Virus record (IMG/VR): IMGVR_UViG_3300028595_000349
Location: 1 to 32,102 of that record
Direction: 5' to 3' (one strand)
Origin: a virus
Length of the DNA: 32,102 nucleotides
Shown: piece by piece, positions 22,726-28,712 of the stretch
How positions within the stretch are numbered: position 1 is the first letter of the stretch
Layout of the letters: every line of letters begins with the position of its first letter
Notes under the pieces: generated by a model
The model's input: the letters and a program-made list of their open reading frames with translations, nothing else
Told to the model about the DNA's origin: nothing
Databases searched by the model: none
Program-made: the position numbers and the translations under genes

Positions 22726-23462
22726 ATAAAAACCTCACTTTTTGAATATTTATATTTTATTTCATTTACAAACGGGTTATTTTTTAAGCGTCTATTTTTT
22801 AACAAGTAATATACTTCCGTTAGTTTTCGGAAAGTATCAAAGTTGCGCCTATCAAACAAAGTAAAGTTTTTCTTTTTAGAGTAGTCAACCCATTCCGGTA
22901 AACCCGTTTCCTTATCTAATCGTAATATTCCGTAACATTCAGCGTCAACTTTATTTGCATTAAAATATGCAGATATTTGAAGTTCATACTCGGGATATAT
23001 CGCTTTGCTTGTTTTAAAGTCAAGGATATATATTTTCCCGTTTTTATGTTTGAATTTTGCATCAAGTGTGCCGGCATATCCAACGTCAATATTAACAACC
23101 TCTTTTTCACTTTCAAGCCATTCGTCAACGTGTTCTTCCTCCCAGTCAAGAAAAGCAAGAAAGGAATTTTCACATTCATCTTTTAACTTCTGAAAACTTA
23201 TATCTTTATCGTGCTTGATGTAAATTTCTATTAGCTCATGGACTTTCGAACCGATATTTAAGGCGTCTTTTGAAACTTCTTTGTAATTGAAACGTGCAGA
23301 TTTTGCAAGCTCTTCAATGGAATTAAATTCCGTGTGTTTTTGAACTATATACTTTTCCATGCAACCCGTCGACCAACCGATAAGAGCGGGTGACTTGTCT
23401 AATAACCCTAGTATTGTCGTTACACTTGGATATTCGATGTTATTTATTTTGTATTTACTCAT
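22722..23462 (-). CDS. PD-(D/E)XK exonuclease (RecB/Cas4-like)
   Basis: This 246-residue nuclease has the RecB-type motifs: GSKVHELIE (His75), GYAGTLDAKF (Asp134), ILDFKTSK (Asp148, Lys150) and LQISAYFNA (Gln162, Tyr166). The N-terminal YPSVTTILGLLDKSPALIGW is typical of phage exonucleases of this type. It lies in an operon with an ERF annealing protein and SSB, so it probably resects double-strand ends to produce the single strand that ERF anneals, as lambda Exo does for Bet. AGGAGG lies 6 bases before the ATG. Confidence 0.85.
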   Translation of the reverse strand: MSKYKINNIEYPSVTTILGLLDKSPALIGWSTGCMEKYIVQKHTEFNSIEELAKSARFNYKEVSKDALNIGSKVHELIEIYIKHDKDISFQKLKDECENSFLAFLDWEEEHVDEWLESEKEVVNIDVGYAGTLDAKFKHKNGKIYILDFKTSKAIYPEYELQISAYFNANKVDAECYGILRLDKETGLPEWVDYSKKKNFTLFDRRNFDTFRKLTEVYYLLKNRRLKNNPFVNEIKYKYSKSEVFI

Positions 23463-23471
23463 TTTTTCCTC

Positions 23472-23855
23472 CTAGTATGGAACATTATCATCGTCCGGGT
23501 ATTCGTAAGTCGGCGGTTTATTCATATTTATATCAGGTGCTTTTTGTTTACTTTTTTGCAAAAATTGCACAGTGTTAACAATAATATTCACTGCACTTTT
23601 TTTGTTTCCGTTTTGGTCTTGATAGCGGTTTTGTGATAAACTTCCTTGTATTCCGCACTGGTCACCTTTTCCGAGATATTTTGTAATAAGTTCAGCTGTT
23701 TTATTCCATGCGACACAAGTAAAAAAAGACACGTCATTTTCTTTAAAACCGTTTACTGCGATAGAAAAACGACAGTAACTTTTTCCGTTGTTAGTTTGTT
23801 TTAACTTCGGTGGTTCAGTAAGTCTACCTATTATTGTTATTGTGTTTATATCCAT
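23472..23855 (-). CDS. ssb: Single-stranded DNA-binding protein
   Basis: This 127-residue OB-fold protein matches bacterial SSB: NTITIIGRLTEPPKLKQTNNGKSY at the start, then CRFSIAVN, VSFFTCVAWNKTAELITKYLGKGD and GSLSQNRYQDQNG. The acidic C-terminal tip DDNVPY resembles the protein-interaction tip DDDIPF, with Tyr instead of Phe as the last residue. It coats single strands in phage replication and recombination and likely hands them to the ERF protein. A GGAGTAAACA ribosome site precedes the ATG. Confidence 0.93.
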   Translation of the reverse strand: MDINTITIIGRLTEPPKLKQTNNGKSYCRFSIAVNGFKENDVSFFTCVAWNKTAELITKYLGKGDQCGIQGSLSQNRYQDQNGNKKSAVNIIVNTVQFLQKSKQKAPDINMNKPPTYEYPDDDNVPY

Positions 23856-23866
23856 TGTTTACTCCT

Positions 23867-24031
23867 TCAACTGTCTAAAAAATCATCATATTTTTTTATC
23901 AATTTGTTTACTTTATTTTTGAATTCATCATCTTTTTTTTTCCAATATTTTTTTATTCGCCTATATTCATTATACCATATCCATATAATAATTATTAGTG
24001 CTGAACCTGTTATTATTAAAAAAGCTGTCAT
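23867..24031 (-). CDS. Small membrane-anchored coiled-coil protein
   Basis: A 54-residue open frame fills the gap between the ERF and ssb genes. An N-terminal hydrophobic helix (AFLIITGSALIIIIWIW) is followed by a very basic Lys-rich helical tail (RRIKKYWKKKDDEFKNKVNK). AAGGAGTAAAGT precedes the ATG and GAAGGAGT of ssb follows the stop. The layout, with good ribosome sites on both sides, supports a real gene. The function is unknown. Confidence 0.65.
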   Translation of the reverse strand: MTAFLIITGSALIIIIWIWYNEYRRIKKYWKKKDDEFKNKVNKLIKKYDDFLDS

Positions 24032-24049
24032 ACTTTACTCCTTTATTTA

Positions 24050-24643
24050 TTAATTTATTGTGTTTACTAATTCTTGTAAAGTTTTCCTTTTTTCAGGGTG
24101 CTTTATAAGAATATTCATAATAAGTTCATGCTTTTCAAGGTTGTTACCGAACTTATCAGATATTATCGCCTTTTCTTCGTCTGTCAACTGCAACTTATTA
24201 CTTTTGCCTTTCAAGCGCATAATATCGTCGTCGTCATATTTCTTGCTATTATTTTGCTTTGTTTTTTCTTTTGGCTTTGCGGAATTGCCATCATCATCGT
24301 CTGCGACAAGGTTGAACATGGTTACTAATGAATACCGTCTATAATAAGTTATAGCTGAACCCATTTTTTGCGGGTCATTCAATTCCGGCAGGTTCATCTC
24401 TACCCAATTTAAACAATTTCCATTTTCAGCATTTATTAATTCGGTCGTTAAGGAAAATTTTTTAATCGAAGTTTGTATATAGCAGTTATGCTTGAAACAA
24501 ACATTATCTACAACTCTTTTTACTTCTTCAAGCGTAGAATATTTACTTTTGAAGAAAGGGTTGACGGCATTTTTAACCGGTTGCTCAATATCTTTAAGAA
24601 TATTGAATAATATTTTTGAATTATCATTTTCAGATTGCATCAT
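24050..24643 (-). CDS. erf: ERF-family single-strand annealing protein
   Basis: This 197-residue recombinase shows the ERF pattern: NPFFKSKYSTLEEVKRVV (about 27-44), a central strand region, and QKMGSAITYYRRYSLVTMFN (about 92-111), then DDDDGN. A Lys-rich linker and small C-terminal helical domain follow. ERF proteins (P22 Erf type) form rings that anneal complementary strands and help circularise phage DNA. It is coupled to the preceding gene by ATGA with GGAGGTGGT as ribosome site, and it shares the operon with SSB and a RecB-type exonuclease. Confidence 0.92.
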   Translation of the reverse strand: MMQSENDNSKILFNILKDIEQPVKNAVNPFFKSKYSTLEEVKRVVDNVCFKHNCYIQTSIKKFSLTTELINAENGNCLNWVEMNLPELNDPQKMGSAITYYRRYSLVTMFNLVADDDDGNSAKPKEKTKQNNSKKYDDDDIMRLKGKSNKLQLTDEEKAIISDKFGNNLEKHELIMNILIKHPEKRKTLQELVNTIN

Positions 24644-24906
24644 ACCACCTCCGCTAGTCTTGTTTTTGCGTAAGTAAAAAAAGCCGGCATATATCCCTTT
24701 TGTTCAATATATTCTAACATACAGACTTTTGTTCTTAAATTAAAATATTCATCACCGAAAAACTCGGTGTAAAGTTTCGTCCAAATTGTTTGATGTGGTT
24801 TTCCGGTGCGTTCGTGAAAAGCGTGAACTAAATTTGATAACGCTTTTCTTTCTACACTTGAAACTTTTGGAATTTTTTTTAACTCTTTTATTATTAGTTT
24901 TTCCAT
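24640..24906 (-). CDS. First gene of the leftward early operon, ORF6C/antirepressor-like candidate
   Basis: This 88-residue protein has an N-terminal helix (EKLIIKELKKIPK), then RKALSNLVHAFHERTGKPHQ TIWTKLYTEFFG and a C-terminal helical part (MLEYIEQKGYMPAFFTY). The 'GKPHQTIWTKLYTEF' pattern is reminiscent of the C-terminal DNA-binding portion of phage antirepressor/ORF6C-type proteins, but the match is weak. It lies directly behind the early leftward promoter and its Shine-Dalgarno GGAGGTTT is complementary to a segment of the RNA at 25348-25355. A regulatory or replication-accessory role is possible; a definite function cannot be given. Confidence 0.6.
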   Translation of the reverse strand: MEKLIIKELKKIPKVSSVERKALSNLVHAFHERTGKPHQTIWTKLYTEFFGDEYFNLRTKVCMLEYIEQKGYMPAFFTYAKTRLAEVV

Positions 24907-24933
24907 GTCTAAACCTCCTTAACCTTTAATATT

Positions 24934-24962
24934 ATTATAATAAATACTTATCATCTTGTCAA
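24934..24962 (-). promoter_or_regulatory. Leftward early promoter
   Basis: Minus strand: TTGACA (24962-24957), 17-bp spacer, TATAAT (24939-24934), both consensus. Expected start near 24927, giving a leader of about 20 bases with AAGGAGGT before the ATG at 24906. It is divergent from the promoter at 25000, with 37 bp between the two -35 boxes. Confidence 0.88.
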
Positions 24963-24999
24963 GCTCTTTTTTTAAAATAAAGAAAAATAAAAAAAATAC

Positions 25000-25028
25000 T
25001 TGACATAACTTTAATATTTGTTTATAAT
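25000..25028 (+). promoter_or_regulatory. Rightward early promoter (leaderless transcript)
   Basis: TTGACA (25000-25005), 17-bp spacer, TATAAT (25023-25028). The expected start, 7 bases after the -10 box, coincides with the A of the ATG at 25035, so the mRNA would have no leader, as lambda cI mRNA from PRM. Confidence 0.88.
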
Positions 25029-25034
25029 AATAGT

Positions 25035-25286
25035 ATGATAATAGACAAAAAAGAAAAAAACGAAATCAAAAAATATATTGATAGGCTAAAAGAGCAAGGT
25101 CAATATCAGCTACTTGAAGAAGTAGCAGTATGGTTTGGTGTTACTAGAACGTGCCTACATAACTACATCGCTAACTTTTCTCAACCGAAATATCCAATGA
25201 AACAAAAAATAGTTGATGTTTTGAATGAAAAGTTGGGCTTGGACTTGGTTATGCAAGATGTGTTTAAGTTAGTACCAAAAAGCTAA
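25035..25286 (+). CDS. HTH regulator (Cro/repressor-like)
   Basis: This 83-residue protein has a helix-turn-helix of the Cro/YdaS kind: QLLEEVAVWFGVTRTCLHNY (about residues 28-47), followed by a helix with KQKIVDVLNEKLGLDL. Divergent consensus promoters lie just upstream, so the region has the layout of a genetic switch. The 37-bp interval between them contains no obvious palindrome. There is no Shine-Dalgarno and the transcription start probably coincides with the ATG, so leaderless translation is expected. The protein lacks a C-terminal peptidase or oligomerisation domain, so it is nearer Cro than CI. The stop codon lies in a 12-bp hairpin. Confidence 0.75.
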   Translation: MIIDKKEKNEIKKYIDRLKEQGQYQLLEEVAVWFGVTRTCLHNYIANFSQPKYPMKQKIVDVLNEKLGLDLVMQDVFKLVPKS

Positions 25287-25313
25287 ATATTAATTCAAGT
25301 TTTAATATTTAGC
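25282..25313 (+). other. 12-bp hairpin across the stop codon of the HTH gene
   Basis: GCTAAATATTAA (25282-25293) and TTAATATTTAGC (25302-25313) are perfectly complementary with an 8-base loop. No T-run follows on the plus strand. It may protect the 3' end of the regulator mRNA or mark a processing point ahead of the structured RNA. Confidence 0.55.
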
Positions 25314-25451
25314 AAATAGCGGGTTAAAGAAATATTGAAAGTTATGCAAACCTCCAATTTACTCTTTGCCCGCCTGGGCGTTGCCCTATTATAAGGTTAG
25401 AATTTGCATCGTTGTTTTGGAAGCCCTGTTAAACAACGATGTATTTTTTTT
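25314..25451 (+). ncRNA. Structured regulatory RNA, C4-antisense-like candidate with terminator
   Basis: This gene-free stretch has several mutually compatible or competing helices: GCGGG/CCCGC (25319-25323, 25369-25373) extended by AAAG/CTTT; ATGCAAA/TTTGCAT (25344-25350, 25403-25409); GGGC-GTT-GCCC (25376-25386). It ends in a terminator hairpin (25407-25441). AAACCTCC (25348-25355) lies in the loop of the first helix and is complementary to Shine-Dalgarno GGAGGTTT of the divergent operon. This resembles the C4 antisense RNA idea of P1/P7/P22-like phages. The Rfam identity is from memory of the layout and is not proven. Confidence 0.5.
25407..25451 (+). terminator. Intrinsic terminator / attenuator
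   Basis: CATCGTTGTTT (25407-25417) and AAACAACGATG (25431-25441) form 11 perfect pairs around a 13-base loop, followed by TATTTTTTTT. Its 5' arm overlaps by three bases the helix partner TTTGCAT, so formation of that helix and of the terminator may compete. It stands between the regulator and the rest of the rightward operon. Confidence 0.85.
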
Positions 25452-25467
25452 AAAAAAAGGAATTTTT

Positions 25468-25710
25468 ATGGCAAAAAATAAATGCACATTCAAACGAACA
25501 CAAGACCATTGTGTACATATCAACGGAAAATGTAAAGGCGAGACAAATTGCGCTTACTATTTACTTATACAAGAAATAGAAAAGTTACATAAAGAATATA
25601 AAAATATTTACAAAAGAATGAACGGAACGGATAACCGTGTGACAGAAATATTCGCAAATTTGAAAAGGCGTGACTTAATAGAATTCACTTTGGAGGACGA
25701 TTTAAATTGA
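25468..25710 (+). CDS. Small Cys-containing protein, unknown
   Basis: This 80-residue protein starts at the ATG preceded by AAAAAGGAATTTTT. A longer in-frame frame starting at 25366 runs through the terminator and is rejected. Four Cys in the first third (residues 6, 15, 22 and 28) suggest a metal-binding or Fe-S-like knot. The rest is helical and charged (LIQEIEKLHKEYKNIYKRM). It is in the rightward early operon immediately after the attenuator and ends in a TTGA overlap with the next gene. No family is recognised. Confidence 0.7.
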   Translation: MAKNKCTFKRTQDHCVHINGKCKGETNCAYYLLIQEIEKLHKEYKNIYKRMNGTDNRVTEIFANLKRRDLIEFTLEDDLN

Positions 25711-25886
25711 GTTTTAAAGAAAAATATAGATACAAAGCTATCAAAGAAGTTGAGTTGACAAAAGGATATTCAAGCGATATTATCAAGCGTAACATTTTCC
25801 GGCTAGTTGATACCGGAGACTTTTCGTATGCCAAAGCCGAACGGGTTGCACGAAAATTTGCTTTGAAGTATAGAGAAAAAAGTTGA
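25707..25886 (+). CDS. Small basic HTH-like protein with TTG start
   Basis: A 59-residue open frame starts with TTG overlapping the previous stop, with GGAGGACG upstream. It is basic and helical, with YSSDIIKRNIFRLVDTGDFS then YAKAERVARKFALKYREK, compatible with a small DNA-binding helix-turn-helix protein. Its stop codon lies within the -35 hexamer of the next promoter. Such a protein could act as a local regulator; this is inference from size and charge. Confidence 0.6.
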   Translation: MSFKEKYRYKAIKEVELTKGYSSDIIKRNIFRLVDTGDFSYAKAERVARKFALKYREKS

Positions 25887-25911
25887 CAAAAAACGAAAAA
25901 TATATTATAAT
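25883..25911 (+). promoter_or_regulatory. Promoter of the pseudoknot RNA and downstream operon
   Basis: TTGACA (25883-25888), 17-bp spacer, TATAAT (25906-25911), fully consensus; expected start near 25918. The -35 box contains the TGA stop of the preceding gene. Transcripts meet a terminator about 95 bases later. Confidence 0.88.
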
Positions 25912-25917
25912 ACATAG

Positions 25918-26019
25918 ATATGAAAAACACATGGCGAGTTACAAACGGTTTTTTAAATAAAAAAAATGAAGCTCCAGCAGTTTTAAACTTCGCCAAGTGT
26001 TCTGTTGGGGCTTTTTTTT
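25918..26019 (+). ncRNA. Small RNA with predicted H-type pseudoknot and terminator
   Basis: Stem 1 pairs AACAC-A-TGGCGA-GTT (25926-25940) with AAC-T-TCGCCA-A-GTGTT (25986-26001). Stem 2 pairs AGCTCCAGCAG (25970-25980) with CTGTTGGGGCT (26002-26012), 11 pairs with two G-U. The strand order S1, S2, S1', S2' and the direct abutment of S1' and S2' at 26001/26002 define an H-type pseudoknot with possible coaxial stacking. Eight T follow stem 2. The RNA has its own consensus promoter. No match to a known RNA family is claimed. Confidence 0.7.
25970..26019 (+). terminator. Terminator formed by stem 2 of the small RNA
   Basis: The 11-bp stem (25970-25980 with 26002-26012) has a 21-base loop containing the partner of stem 1, and a T-run at 26012-26019. 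Readthrough would be needed for this promoter to reach the methylase and replication genes, so the element may work as an attenuator. Confidence 0.75.
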
Positions 26020-26038
26020 GTTTTGAAAGGATATAAAA

Positions 26039-26239
26039 ATGAATGACTTAGATTTATTCAAAGATGATGGTGATGATTTATTAGAAAAGTTGTTAGACTT
26101 GCCAGTTGAAAAAAGGGATAATATCAGAATGATGTTAATAAAAATAAAGCTATATGAGTTAAAAAATGAAATTAAAGAAAAGAATGAACATCTGACTATT
26201 TATAAAAGAATAGTTAAAAAAGTAAGGCGGTTTAATTAA
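26039..26239 (+). CDS. Small acidic-to-basic helical protein, unknown
   Basis: This 66-residue protein is acidic at the N-terminus (NDLDLFKDDGDDLLEKLLDL) and basic at the C-terminus (YKRIVKKVRRFN), with a coiled-coil centre (LYELKNEIKEKNEHL). AAAGGATATAAAA precedes the ATG. It lies directly after the pseudoknot RNA terminator and 4 bases before the ParB/methylase gene. The position next to the structured RNA raises the possibility that its expression is controlled by it. No family is recognised. Confidence 0.7.
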   Translation: MNDLDLFKDDGDDLLEKLLDLPVEKRDNIRMMLIKIKLYELKNEIKEKNEHLTIYKRIVKKVRRFN

Positions 26240-26243
26240 GGAT

Positions 26244-27452
26244 ATGGAAATACAAATAAATGAAAAAATAAAAAATATCATTCCTGCATTAACGAAAGAA
26301 GAATTTGAATTGTTAGAAAAAAGTATTATTACGGAAGGCTGCCGTGATGCTCTTATTGTTTGGAATGGTATATTAATCGATGGGCATAACAGATATAACA
26401 TTTGCAAGAAACATCAAATTGATTTTAAATATATTGAAAAAGAATTTGATAGTATTGAGGACGTTAAAGATTGGATTATTGTAAATCAACTTAGTAGAAG
26501 AAACTTAACGAAAGAACAACGGCAATATTTGATTGGTTTGCGTTATAGGAATGAAAAAAATAAACATGGTACTAATAGATATACAAATAAGAGGGCTCAA
26601 AATGAGCCCTCTAAAACATACAATAAAATAGCTGATGAAGAAAACGTAAGCAAGGAAACCGTGAAGCGTGCGGAAAAGTTTGCAAATGCTATTGACAAAC
26701 TTACCGAAACGTGCGGGAATAAAATAAAGGATAAAATATTAAATCGTGAAGTTAAAGCATCTCAAAAAGATGTACAAAAGTTAATAAACTTTGATACTGA
26801 AAAACAAAAAGAAATAATTAATGAAGTAGTTGAAAATAATTTAAGTATTAGTAAAGCTATTAAAAATATAAAAGTAAAAGCACAAAGGAAAAAAAGAGTT
26901 GAAAAACTAGATAAACCATATATAATTTTTAAGGTAGATAAGAAATATAATATTATTTACGCTGACCCCCCATGGAAATATCCTGCACCAAAAGAATTTT
27001 ACGGTCAAGACGTGCAATTTCATTACAATACGATGTCTATATCTGAATTAAAAGAATTGCCGGTTAAAGAAATTTCTAAAGATGATTGTGTTTTGTATCT
27101 TTGGGCTACTGCACCACTTTTAGACGTCGCAATTGAACTTTTAAAAACTTGGGGCTTTAAATATAAATCTTGTCTTGTATGGGATAAAGTAAAACATAAC
27201 ATGGGTTTTTATTCAAGTGTTCGGCACGAAATATTATTAATTGGTGGGCGTGGTCAATCAGCACCGACCGACAAAAAGTATGCAAATCAAACTGATAGCG
27301 TATATTCTGAACCCCGTCAAGAACATTCAAAAAAACCTTTATTTTATTATGAAATGATTGAAAAAATGCATCCGTATAAAACTGAAAAGATTGAACTTTT
27401 TGCAAGACAAAAAAAAGAAGGTTGGGATAGTTGGGGTAAAGAAGTAAGATAA
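26244..27452 (+). CDS. ParB-like domain fused to MT-A70-type adenine methyltransferase
   Basis: This 402-residue protein has an N-terminal ParB/Sulfiredoxin-fold domain (ILIDGHNRYNICKKHQI, about 43-59, with DGHNRY replacing the usual GERR), an HTH-like segment NVSKETVKRAEKFANAI (134-150), and a C-terminal methyltransferase of the MT-A70 family with DPPW (241-244) in NIIYADPPWKYP, then VLYLWATAPLLDVAIELLKTWGFKY and RHEILLIGGRG. It probably methylates adenine N6 in DNA, the ParB part binding DNA or a partner. A perfect 9-bp hairpin (26590-26612) lies in the linker. Start after AAGGAT. It is followed by a nuclease-fold candidate. Confidence 0.85.
   Translation: MEIQINEKIKNIIPALTKEEFELLEKSIITEGCRDALIVWNGILIDGHNRYNICKKHQIDFKYIEKEFDSIEDVKDWIIVNQLSRRNLTKEQRQYLIGLRYRNEKNKHGTNRYTNKRAQNEPSKTYNKIADEENVSKETVKRAEKFANAIDKLTETCGNKIKDKILNREVKASQKDVQKLINFDTEKQKEIINEVVENNLSISKAIKNIKVKAQRKKRVEKLDKPYIIFKVDKKYNIIYADPPWKYPAPKEFYGQDVQFHYNTMSISELKELPVKEISKDDCVLYLWATAPLLDVAIELLKTWGFKYKSCLVWDKVKHNMGFYSSVRHEILLIGGRGQSAPTDKKYANQTDSVYSEPRQEHSKKPLFYYEMIEKMHPYKTEKIELFARQKKEGWDSWGKEVR
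26590..26612 (+). repeat. 9-bp inverted repeat inside the ParB/methylase gene
   Basis: AGAGGGCTC (26590-26598) and GAGCCCTCT (26604-26612) are perfectly complementary with a 5-base AAAAT loop. It is much more GC-rich than its surroundings and codes part of the linker between the two domains. Confidence 0.7.
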
Positions 27453-27472
27453 TTTAGAAAAGGAGAAATAAA

Positions 27473-27946
27473 ATGGCTGAATTAACTGAAATTTATAAAG
27501 AACGTTTTAAGAAAGGTACAGAATTTGAGGATTTTGTTGCTAAAATATTATTACAAGAATTAGGAATTCCATTAATGAATTATTCATCTGAAAAGAATCA
27601 ATATAACGCTGGTGAAAACAAACAAGGAATAGAAATTAAATACCAACAACAAATGACAAATTTTAAAAGTATTTTTATTGAAGTATCGGAAAAAAGAAAT
27701 AAAAATAATAAAAATTTTATTCCAAGTGGTATTTTTAGAGAAGATAAAACATGGCTTTGGGTTACAGGCGATTATAACACACTTTACTTTTTTTCTAAAA
27801 AATGCTTAATATCATTATATAAAACAGGGAAATATCCAATAAAAGAAAATAAAGAAAAAACCGGAAAAGGTTTTACACTTTTAAAAAAAGATATTGAAAA
27901 ATATTCAATAAAAAAAATAATTGTGGAGGATTTAAACGATGAATAA
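27473..27946 (+). CDS. PD-(D/E)XK-fold nuclease candidate
   Basis: This 157-residue protein has the order expected of a restriction-endonuclease-like fold: an N-terminal helix with acidic residues (KKGTEFEDFVAKILLQEL), then GENKQGIEIKYQ (47-58) whose Glu54 and Lys56 would be the E-x-K of the active site, then a strand FKSIFIEVSEK. The C-terminal half is Lys-rich. It directly follows an adenine methyltransferase gene, which resembles a restriction-modification arrangement. Resolvase or repair nuclease are equally possible. AAAGGAGAA precedes the ATG and the end overlaps the next gene by 8 bases. Family call is by motif only. Confidence 0.5.
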   Translation: MAELTEIYKERFKKGTEFEDFVAKILLQELGIPLMNYSSEKNQYNAGENKQGIEIKYQQQMTNFKSIFIEVSEKRNKNNKNFIPSGIFREDKTWLWVTGDYNTLYFFSKKCLISLYKTGKYPIKENKEKTGKGFTLLKKDIEKYSIKKIIVEDLNDE

Positions 27947-28712
27947 ACCAAAAAAAATAATAAGAGTAATAAAAGATAAAGACAATCCGTATGTTATAAT
28001 TAATAAAAACCCGTTAGATGATGTAAATTTATCCTGGCAAGCAAAAGGTTTGCTATGCTACTTACTAAGCAAGCCGGACGACTGGGAAATATTTTTATCT
28101 GATTTAAAAAATAGAAGTACAAACGGTAGAGACAGCACAGCGTCGATTTTGAACGAATTGATAAAAGCCGGTTATATTTCAAGAACAAAGAAAGAAAATA
28201 AAGGTAAATTTCGTGGTTATGATTATACTGTTTTTGAAAAGAAAGAGCTTAACCGTATCGGAAAAACCGTAACGGAAAACCCGACGGTACTATATAATGA
28301 ATTAACTAATAATATTAGCAGGAACGAAACTAGCGATAAAAACGAAAACTCTTTTCCTGCCAAACAAGAAGAACAACCCAGCAAGCAAGAAAAATTTACT
28401 GCAAAAAGTGTGATAGCTAAATTCTTAGATAGTTATGTTGCGGTTTTTGGCGTTGCTTATCAAGGCAAGATAGCAGGAAAGGAGGCGGGCAGCGCTAAGC
28501 AGATAACAAAAAAAGTGTTATCTTGCGAACCGGAAACACCGCATGAGTTTTTAGATGAGCTTTTAGAAGTTGCGTTTCAGGATAACTGGTTCTATAAAAA
28601 TGCAAGTCTATCAGTTTTGAATAGCACAAAGTTTTTTAATCAGTGTGTTCGGAAGGTTAAGCAACGAAATATAGACCCGTACGCTAACTTAGATAAAGTG
28701 AGTGCGATATGA
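27939..28712 (+). CDS. Replication initiator / helicase loader-type winged-helix protein
   Basis: This 257-residue protein begins with a winged-helix domain as in DnaD/replisome-organiser proteins: NPYVIINKNPLDDVNLSWQA, KGLLCYLLSKPDDWEIFLSDLKNRSTNGRDSTASILNELIKAGYISRTKKENKGKFRGYDYTV (about 33-95). The middle is low-complexity (KQEEQPSKQEKF) and the C-terminus is a small helical domain. A DnaB-type helicase gene lies downstream in the same operon, so origin recognition or helicase loading is the likely role. GTGGAGGAT precedes the start; the gene overlaps its neighbours on both sides. Confidence 0.75.
   Translation: MNKPKKIIRVIKDKDNPYVIINKNPLDDVNLSWQAKGLLCYLLSKPDDWEIFLSDLKNRSTNGRDSTASILNELIKAGYISRTKKENKGKFRGYDYTVFEKKELNRIGKTVTENPTVLYNELTNNISRNETSDKNENSFPAKQEEQPSKQEKFTAKSVIAKFLDSYVAVFGVAYQGKIAGKEAGSAKQITKKVLSCEPETPHEFLDELLEVAFQDNWFYKNASLSVLNSTKFFNQCVRKVKQRNIDPYANLDKVSAI

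Noticed and set aside
25366-25467. Upstream extension of the gene at 25468 to an ATG at 25366
   Set aside because: The extension runs through the structured RNA and terminator, and a proper ribosome site lies just before 25468.
25755-25783. TTGACA with TATTAT at 17-bp spacing inside the small gene at 25707
   Set aside because: The -10 box is weaker and the sequence is coding; a fully consensus promoter follows about 125 bases later.
25920-26036. A 38-codon open frame through the pseudoknot RNA, possible leader peptide
   Set aside because: The start would be about 2 bases from the transcription start and translation would disrupt both stems and the terminator. Composition is explained by the RNA structure. 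A leaderless leader peptide is not excluded but not supported.
25918-26239. Type III toxin-antitoxin (ToxI-like RNA plus toxin)
   Set aside because: ToxI-type loci have tandem RNA repeats and a ToxN-like nuclease of about 170 residues. Here there is a single RNA unit and the next protein is a 66-residue coiled coil.
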